Shown in pieces: positions 13,787 to 17,902 of a stretch of DNA of 17,902 bases (its first letter is position 1; each line of letters begins with the position of its first letter). Position numbers and translations under genes: made by a program. The stretch lies in assembly GCA_020723785.1 (NCBI GenBank), contig DYIH01000012.1:1-17902 (forward strand), in the 5' to 3' direction. The notes beneath the pieces were generated by a model. The model was given only the letters and a program-made list of their open reading frames with translations, searched no databases and was not told the origin of the DNA. The stretch is from Thermaerobacter marianensis. GTDB lineage: Bacteria > Bacillota > Sulfobacillia > DYIH01.

Positions 13787-15391
13787 GTGTCCAGGGATTC
13801 GTTCGTCAGGGGTGCCATGATCCTGGCCCTGGGCAGCCTGATCAGCCGGGGCCTCGGCGTCGTTTACCGCTTCACCCTGCCATGGTTCATGGGGGGCGGG
13901 CAGCAGGCCCAGGTCGGCATCGGGCTGTTCATGTACGCCTATCCACTTTACACGGCGCTCCTCGGTGTCTCCGCCACCGGCGTCCCCTCGGCTATCGCCA
14001 AGCTCCTGGCGGAAAAACTGGCCCGCGACCAGTGGCGGGACGCCCAGCACCTCTTTCGCGTCTCCCGGGCGATGCTGACCATGCTGGGATTGGTGTTCGG
14101 TCTCCTGCTCTACCTCGGCGCCCCCTACTTCGCCCAATACCTCTTCAGGGATCCCCGGGCGACGCTGACCATCAGGGCCATCGCCCCGGCCATCTTCTTC
14201 GTCTCGATAATGTCGGCTTACCGGGGGTATTTCCAAGGCCTCCAGGCAATGGCCCCCCACGCCGTTTCCCAGGTCATCGAACAGATCGTGCGGGTGGCCA
14301 CCATGCTGCTCTTCGCCTCCCTGCTGTTGCCCCGCGGGATCGAATGGTCGGCCGCCGGAGCAACTTTCGGCGCCGTCACCGGCGCTGTCATAGGGCTGCT
14401 ATACCTGATGTCCGTCTTCCGCCGGCATTCCGTGAACCCGATGCGGAGGCCCGCCAACGCGCCGGGCGGGGACGTGAACACGGCGGCGGTCCTGCGGGAG
14501 ATCCTGGACCTGGCCCTGCCCATTTCCCTGGTTGCCATCATCCAGCCCATCATGGGCATGATCGATTCCACCCTCGTTCCTTCGCGGCTCCACGCCGCTG
14601 GCCTGGGGGATCGGGCGACGGCGCTGTACGGCGTCCTGACCGGCTTCGCCCTGCCTTTCATCATCGCCCCGACGGTCTTCAGCTACGCCGTGGGCATGAG
14701 CCTGATCCCGTCGATCGCCGAGGCCATGGCCCGCGGCAACCGCGCGGCGGCGTACGCCAAGAACCAGGTCGGGGTCCGGTTCACGCTGATGATCGTCCTG
14801 CCGGCCACGGCCGGCCTCATCGCCCTGGCGCGGGAGATCCCGACGCTGTTCTACGACGCCCCCGAGACCGGGCCGTCCCTGGCCCTGCTGGCGGCGGGGG
14901 CTCTCTTCCTGGGACTCCAGCAGACCTTTTCTTCCGTGCTTCACGGGATGGGTTACCCGCGGCTCCCGATGCGCAGCCTGCTGGCCGGAGCCGGGATCAA
15001 GCTGGTGCTCACCTGGTACCTGACCGCCATCCCCGCCCTCAACATCGCCGGCGCCGCCCTGGCCACCTCGGCGGCCTACCTGGTGGCGTCATGGCTCAAC
15101 AGCCGCAACCTGGAGAGGCTCATGGGACGGCGCATCGACTGGGCCGCCGCCGGCGCCAAATCGTTGCTGGCGGCGGTGGTGATGGGTGTCGCCGTACGCC
15201 TGAGCTACCTGGGCCTGGCCGGCACAATCGGCCTGAAACCGGCCACGCTGGTCGCCGTCGGCGTGGGAGTCGCCGTGTACCCCCTGGTGCTGGTCGCCGT
15301 GGGAGGCGTGACGGCCAGGGATCTGGAGTCTGTCCCGGGTATCGGTTCCCGGCTGGGCGGGCTTTTGCAGCGGGCGCGGTTGATTCGTTGA
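13787..15391 (+). CDS. SpoVB/YabM-type polysaccharide flippase, MATE/MOP superfamily
   Basis: A 534-residue polytopic membrane protein of the polysaccharide-exporter family that includes SpoVB, YabM and MurJ; members flip lipid-linked sugars across the cytoplasmic membrane. Hydrophobic segments run through nearly the whole length, around 14 by eye, with family features such as RGAMILALGSLISRGLGVVYR at the start, AYRGYFQGLQAMAPHAVSQVIEQIVRV in the middle and LFLGLQQTFSSVLHGMGYP later. I chose the GTG at 13787: GAGGGGG lies five bases upstream, and SRDSFVRGAMIL fits the usual N-terminus; the frame is open further upstream without similarity. In position, after spoVT and before mazG, it matches yabM of B. 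subtilis, so it is a paralogue of SpoVB rather than SpoVB itself. Its stop lies inside the mazG ribosome binding site. Confidence 0.9.
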   Translation: MSRDSFVRGAMILALGSLISRGLGVVYRFTLPWFMGGGQQAQVGIGLFMYAYPLYTALLGVSATGVPSAIAKLLAEKLARDQWRDAQHLFRVSRAMLTMLGLVFGLLLYLGAPYFAQYLFRDPRATLTIRAIAPAIFFVSIMSAYRGYFQGLQAMAPHAVSQVIEQIVRVATMLLFASLLLPRGIEWSAAGATFGAVTGAVIGLLYLMSVFRRHSVNPMRRPANAPGGDVNTAAVLREILDLALPISLVAIIQPIMGMIDSTLVPSRLHAAGLGDRATALYGVLTGFALPFIIAPTVFSYAVGMSLIPSIAEAMARGNRAAAYAKNQVGVRFTLMIVLPATAGLIALAREIPTLFYDAPETGPSLALLAAGALFLGLQQTFSSVLHGMGYPRLPMRSLLAGAGIKLVLTWYLTAIPALNIAGAALATSAAYLVASWLNSRNLERLMGRRIDWAAAGAKSLLAAVVMGVAVRLSYLGLAGTIGLKPATLVAVGVGVAVYPLVLVAVGGVTARDLESVPGIGSRLGGLLQRARLIR

Positions 15392-15404
15392 AGGAGGCGG
15401 TGTT

Positions 15405-16226
15405 GTGGAACCACTGACCCCCGGCGCGGAAGACCCGTTCCGCGCCCTGGTCCGGGTGGTGGAACGCCTGCGGGCGCCCGGCGGCTGTCCCTGGGACCGG
15501 GAGCAGACCCACCGGTCCCTACGGCCGTATGTCATCGAGGAGGCATACGAGGTCGCCGAGGCCATCGACGAGGGGGAACCGGGCCACCTGGGCGAGGAGC
15601 TGGGTGACCTGCTGCTGCAGGTGGTGCTCCACAGCGTCATCGCGGCGGAAAGCGGGCATTTCGACATCGACGCGGTGGTCCGCGGGATCACCGAGAAGAT
15701 CGTCCGCCGCCACCCCCACGTCTTCGCCGCCGGCCAGGCCGACACCCCTGACCAGGTCAGGGCCGGCTGGGAAGAGATCAAGCGGCGGGAACGGGCGGCG
15801 GCGGGGCGGGCAGACCCCATGCCGTCGCGCCTCGACGGCGTCACGGCGAGCCTGCCCGCCCTGGCTGAGGCGGAAAAGCTCCAGGCCAGGGCCGCCCAGG
15901 CCGGCTTCGACTGGACCTCGGCCCGCGAGGCCTGGCCCAAGGTGGAAGAGGAGATGGCCGAGTTCCTGCGCGCCTGGGACGGGGGAGACCGGGCGGCTAT
16001 CGAGGAAGAGCTGGGTGACCTTTTCTTCGCCCTGGTGAACGTGGCCCGGCTCCTGGGGCTGTCCCCGGAGCTGGCCCTCAAGGCGGCCAACCGCAAGTTC
16101 TCCCGCCGTTTCCGCGCCTTGGAAGAAGAGGCGCTGAATAGCGGTCGCCTGCTGGAAGAAATGACCTTGGATGAGATGGACGAGCTCTGGAAATGCGTCA
16201 AGGACCGTGAAAACCGCATAAAATAA
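15405..16226 (+). CDS. mazG: nucleoside triphosphate pyrophosphohydrolase MazG
   Basis: MazG hydrolyses NTPs and dNTPs to monophosphates and pyrophosphate, clearing non-standard nucleotides. The 273-residue product has two MazG repeats. The first starts at CPWDREQTHRSLRPYVIEEA, with metal-binding EEAYEVAEA from residue 45 and EELGD at 64-68. The second carries EEEMAEF near 182 and EEELGD at 200-205. The length is like E. coli MazG (263). The B. subtilis gene at this place, yabN, adds an N-terminal tetrapyrrole-methylase domain, which is absent here. The GTG at 15405 follows a perfect AAGGAGG (15391-15397) by seven bases, and that site overlaps the stop of the flippase gene, so the two are one operon. 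Confidence 0.95.
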   Translation: MEPLTPGAEDPFRALVRVVERLRAPGGCPWDREQTHRSLRPYVIEEAYEVAEAIDEGEPGHLGEELGDLLLQVVLHSVIAAESGHFDIDAVVRGITEKIVRRHPHVFAAGQADTPDQVRAGWEEIKRRERAAAGRADPMPSRLDGVTASLPALAEAEKLQARAAQAGFDWTSAREAWPKVEEEMAEFLRAWDGGDRAAIEEELGDLFFALVNVARLLGLSPELALKAANRKFSRRFRALEEEALNSGRLLEEMTLDEMDELWKCVKDRENRIK

Positions 16227-16246
16227 AGCGCTTTGCCGGTTTTGCG

Positions 16247-16273
16247 GCAGGAATTTCAGAGTTGTGGGCGAAG
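16247..16273 (+). promoter_or_regulatory. possible sigma-H-type promoter of the HU gene
   Basis: GCAGGAATT (16247-16255), an 11-base gap and GGCGAAG (16267-16273) reproduce the spacing and core of the spoVG promoter in this window, with one deviation: the last -10 base is G instead of T. That T is well conserved in sigma-H promoters, so the site may be weak or false. The start of transcription would be near 16280. I found no better sigma-A promoter between mazG and HU. Confidence 0.35.
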
Positions 16274-16308
16274 TAACCAGCAAAATTGCTGGAAGGGGGC
16301 TAGCAGGT

Positions 16309-16581
16309 ATGAACAAAAACGATCTGGTTGCAACGGTAGCGGAGAGGGCGGGCTTGACCAAGAAGGACTCGGAGAAGGCGGTCAACGCGGTCATCGACAG
16401 CATCCAGGACGCCTTGAAGCAGGGCGACAAGGTTGCTCTCGTCGGGTTCGGCACGTTTGAGGTGCGTGCCCGCAAGCCGCGGATGGGCCGTAACCCGCAG
16501 ACCGGCCAGTCGATCAAGATCCCGGCCTCCAAGGTTCCCGCTTTCAAGGCCGGCAAGCAGCTCCGGGACGCGGTCGACTAG
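16309..16581 (+). CDS. HU-family DNA-binding protein
   Basis: HU is a dimeric nucleoid protein that bends and compacts DNA. The product is 90 residues, exactly the usual HU length, and starts MNKNDLVATVAERAGLTKKD. It has the core VGFGTFEVRARKPRMGRNPQ, the DNA-embracing beta-arm with NPQTGQSIKIPASKVPAFK, and the C-terminal GKQLRDAV. I chose ATG 16309 because the family start MNK is clear; GGAAGGGGG (16291-16299) provides the ribosome binding site, at a slightly long nine bases. B. subtilis keeps its HU gene (hbs) elsewhere. It is probably transcribed both from its own promoter and by read-through from mazG, and a strong hairpin follows it. Confidence 0.96.
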   Translation: MNKNDLVATVAERAGLTKKDSEKAVNAVIDSIQDALKQGDKVALVGFGTFEVRARKPRMGRNPQTGQSIKIPASKVPAFKAGKQLRDAVD

Positions 16582-16619
16582 CGTCCGTTCCGTTTTGGCC
16601 GTTCATTCGGAAGTGGCAG

Positions 16620-16651
16620 GGAGCCAGGTCCGCCGCGGACCTGGCTCCTTT
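16620..16651 (+). terminator. strong hairpin between HU and rqcP, probable terminator or attenuator
   Basis: GGAGCCAGGTCCG (16620-16632) and its perfect reverse complement (16636-16648) form a 13-bp stem with a three-base loop, followed by TTTCGT. The T-run is short, so termination may be partial, letting some transcription pass into rqcP, whose start lies 20 bases downstream. It would keep abundant HU mRNA apart from the low-level genes that follow. Confidence 0.7.
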
Positions 16652-16667
16652 CGTCAGGGGTGTGCCG

Positions 16668-16949
16668 ATGCGACTGGACAAGTTCCTCAAGGTCAGCCGC
16701 CTGATCAAGAGGCGGACGTTGGCTAAGGAGGTTTGCGACGGCGGGCGCGTCTCCGTCAACGGCCGTCCGGCCAAGGCCGGCACGCAGGTGGCGCCCGGCG
16801 ATGTCCTCGCCCTGGAACTCGGCGGACGCCGGCTGGTGGTGCGCGTGGCTGAGGTGCGGGAGTCGGTGCCCACCCGCGAAGCCTCCTCACTCTACGAAGT
16901 GCTGGAGGGCCGGGATACGGCCGGCTTCACGCCGGGCAATCCGACCTGA
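16668..16949 (+). CDS. rqcP: RqcP (YabO), S4-domain ribosome quality control protein
   Basis: RqcP is a small S4-type RNA-binding protein that works with RqcH on stalled 50S-peptidyl-tRNA complexes during C-terminal alanine tailing. The 93-residue product consists of an S4 domain: MRLDKFLKVSRLIKRRTLAK, then GRVSVNGRPAKAGTQVAPGD and a short basic tail. Length and motifs agree with B. subtilis YabO (about 86 residues). The ATG at 16668 has AGGGG seven bases upstream; the GTG at 16662 would leave only one base of spacing. Position between mazG and yabP is as in B. subtilis, with HU added in between. Confidence 0.94.
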   Translation: MRLDKFLKVSRLIKRRTLAKEVCDGGRVSVNGRPAKAGTQVAPGDVLALELGGRRLVVRVAEVRESVPTREASSLYEVLEGRDTAGFTPGNPT

Positions 16950-16997
16950 TGGGGCCGTGGCCGGGTGCCGCGGGGCTGCATTGGTCTGCCGGGTTTG

Positions 16998-17026
16998 GCA
17001 TCAGCCGGCGGGGGTGGACATATAGA
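16998..17026 (+). promoter_or_regulatory. possible sigma-E-type promoter of yabP-yabQ
   Basis: GCATCAG (16998-17004), a 14-base gap and CATATAGA (17019-17026) resemble the mother-cell sigma-E pattern (GnATAnT and CATACAnT). The spacing is right but several positions deviate. This is the most AT-rich patch of the 231-base gap between rqcP and yabP. Both downstream genes belong to families made during sporulation, which favours a mother-cell promoter here. Confidence 0.35.
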
Positions 17027-17093
17027 TAAATTGCCGGCGCGTGGCCGGACGCTGGCCGCGGCGGTAAACGGGGGGGGCGCCGGGCAAGCGAAG

Positions 17094-17111
17094 CGCCCGA
17101 ATATTCGGGCG
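17094..17111. repeat. 18-bp perfect palindrome upstream of yabP
   Basis: CGCCCGAATATTCGGGCG is an uninterrupted 18-bp palindrome with an AT-rich centre, 70 bases before the yabP start and about 60 bases after the predicted sigma-E start point. An alternative hairpin pairs GGGCGC (17075-17080) with GCGCCC (17093-17098). A symmetric site like this could be an operator for a dimeric regulator, but no regulator is identified. Confidence 0.55.
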
Positions 17112-17180
17112 GCCCCCGGGGCCGGGGCCAACCGATCGAAGCCCCGTTGGCGTGGCCGGGATGGGGCGAAAAGGAGCGCG

Positions 17181-17498
17181 ATGGTCGTGAACCTGCATGC
17201 CGGACAGGGGGGCGCCGGAGGTCCGGGCGGCGCCCAGCATGAGGTTGTCATCACCAACCGGGAGACGGTCACCATTCGCGGCGTCCTGCACGTAGAGAGT
17301 TTCGACGAGCAGGAGGTCACCCTGGATACCCGGCTGGGAACCCTGATCCTCCGGGGAGAGAATTTGCACATCCGCCAGCTGGACCTGGACCAGGGCAACT
17401 TCGCGGTGGAGGGCACCGTTGCCAGCCTCCAGTATCAGGCGCCCAATCGGGACGCCCGCGACCGGGGCAAGGGTTTCCTGGAACGCCTCCTCCGCTGA
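17181..17498 (+). CDS. yabP: sporulation protein YabP
   Basis: YabP is a small protein made during sporulation; its biochemical role is not established. The 105-residue product has a Gly-rich N-terminus and the family core NRETVTIRGVLHVESFDEQE, then TLDTRLGTLILRGENLHIRQ, LDLDQGNFAVEGTVASLQY, a beta-rich pattern typical of the YabP/YqfC family. B. subtilis YabP has 100 residues. I chose the ATG at 17181 because AAGGAG (17171-17176) lies just before it; GTG 17187 is an alternative with looser spacing. The frame stays open upstream to 16965 but without any similarity. It is followed after 11 bases by yabQ. Confidence 0.9.
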   Translation: MVVNLHAGQGGAGGPGGAQHEVVITNRETVTIRGVLHVESFDEQEVTLDTRLGTLILRGENLHIRQLDLDQGNFAVEGTVASLQYQAPNRDARDRGKGFLERLLR

Positions 17499-17509
17499 GG
17501 TGAGGCGTT

Positions 17510-17902
17510 TTGGTTTCTCTGTCTGTCGAGTTATATGCCTTTTTGCTGATCATGCTTACGGGGATGGCCGTGGGCTTTCTCTTTGACCTGCAGCGTGTCT
17601 GGCGTCGCGTGGCCCGCCCCGGCCGGCTGGCCGTGAAGCTGGCCGACGCGGCCTTCGTCATCGTCGGGGGGTCGGCCGTCACCATCAGCTTCTTCTACAT
17701 CAGTTGGGGCGACCTCCGGTTCTACCTCCTGCTGGGCCTCCTGGCGGGGGCCGTGGCCTACTTCCACCTGGCCAGCCCGGGGGTCACCCGGCTGGTGGAA
17801 GCCTGCTTGCGGGTGGCTGTCCGGCTGATCTTGCGTGTTCTGGCCACAGGTCGGGCGGCGGGCGGCGGCCTGTACCGCCGGGTCGGCCACCCCGCGGCCC
17901 GT
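17510..17902 (+). CDS. yabQ: spore cortex biosynthesis protein YabQ, 3' end cut by the window
   Basis: YabQ is a membrane protein needed for spore cortex formation in B. subtilis. The frame is open from the TTG at 17510 to the last base (131 codons) with no stop. The TTG follows AGGTGA (17498-17503) by six bases, in the short gap after yabP. The protein begins VSLSVELYAFLLIMLTGMAV after the start residue, with GFLFDLQRVWRR next, as in the family. Further hydrophobic segments follow at about residues 45-65 (AAFVIVGGSAVTISFFYI) and 70-88 (FYLLLGLLAGAVAYFHL), then an Arg-rich stretch. The C-terminus and the expected divIC-like neighbour lie outside the window. Confidence 0.9.
   Translation, partial: MVSLSVELYAFLLIMLTGMAVGFLFDLQRVWRRVARPGRLAVKLADAAFVIVGGSAVTISFFYISWGDLRFYLLLGLLAGAVAYFHLASPGVTRLVEACLRVAVRLILRVLATGRAAGGGLYRRVGHPAAR

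Noticed and set aside
16965..17180. Upstream extension of the yabP frame by 72 codons
   Set aside because: The added residues are low-complexity and the region instead holds a candidate promoter and a palindrome; AAGGAG marks the start at 17181.
1..17902. CRISPR arrays, tRNA or rRNA genes, insertion sequences, prophage, toxin-antitoxin or defence systems
   Set aside because: No regularly spaced repeats, no tRNA-like TTCGA-arm patterns in a cloverleaf context, no transposase, integrase or nuclease motifs were seen. All sizeable genes belong to housekeeping or sporulation families.

Overview
The window reads as a chromosomal segment from a GC-rich, endospore-forming member of the Firmicutes. 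By eye it is about two-thirds G+C or more. Start codons are often GTG or TTG, several genes overlap by a few bases, and GGAGG-type ribosome binding sites are common. The gene order follows the locus known in Bacillus subtilis as ispE - purR - yabJ - spoVG - glmU - prs - ctc - pth - fin - mfd - spoVT - yabM - yabN - rqcP - yabP - yabQ, with lineage-specific replacements. A high-GC clostridial lineage (Moorella/Desulfotomaculum/Thermaerobacter-like) is my best guess. That guess rests on synteny and composition, not on a search.

Layout. (1) Positions 1-2926: the 3' part of ispE, a divergent nucleotidyltransferase and a threonine ammonia-lyase with an ACT domain, overlapping head to tail by 4 bases each. 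The last two occupy the purR-yabJ place of B. subtilis. (2) 2927-3315: spoVG behind a full match to the sigma-H promoter consensus. (3) 3316-4725: a gene-free stretch carrying a 16-bp inverted repeat, then an oppositely transcribed YkvI-type membrane protein. This interrupts the usual spoVG-glmU adjacency. (4) 4726-8385: a sigma-A-like promoter, a long structured leader, then glmU, prs and pth. (5) 8386-9082: a possible structured spacer and a flavin/PNPOx-fold protein, at the place of fin in B. subtilis. (6) 9152-13640: mfd with its own extended -10 promoter, a repeat-rich spacer, spoVT and an intrinsic terminator. (7) 13726-17902: a SpoVB/YabM-type flippase, a MazG without the methylase domain of B. 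subtilis YabN, HU, a strong hairpin, rqcP, yabP and the start of yabQ.

The genes serve isoprenoid, amino-sugar and PRPP synthesis, translation rescue (pth, rqcP), transcription-coupled repair (mfd), NTP clean-up (mazG) and sporulation or spore cortex formation (spoVG, spoVT, spoVB-like, yabP, yabQ). Candidate sporulation promoters sit at fitting places: sigma-H at spoVG, a one-mismatch sigma-H-like copy before HU, and weaker sigma-G-like and sigma-E-like sites before spoVT and yabP.

I see no defence system, CRISPR array, transposase, prophage, tRNA or rRNA. The least explained parts are non-coding: the inverted-repeat element at 3370-3533, the glmU leader with a hairpin-rich 5' coding end, the 100-nt element at 8384-8483, the alternative-hairpin spacer before spoVT and the 18-bp palindrome before yabP.
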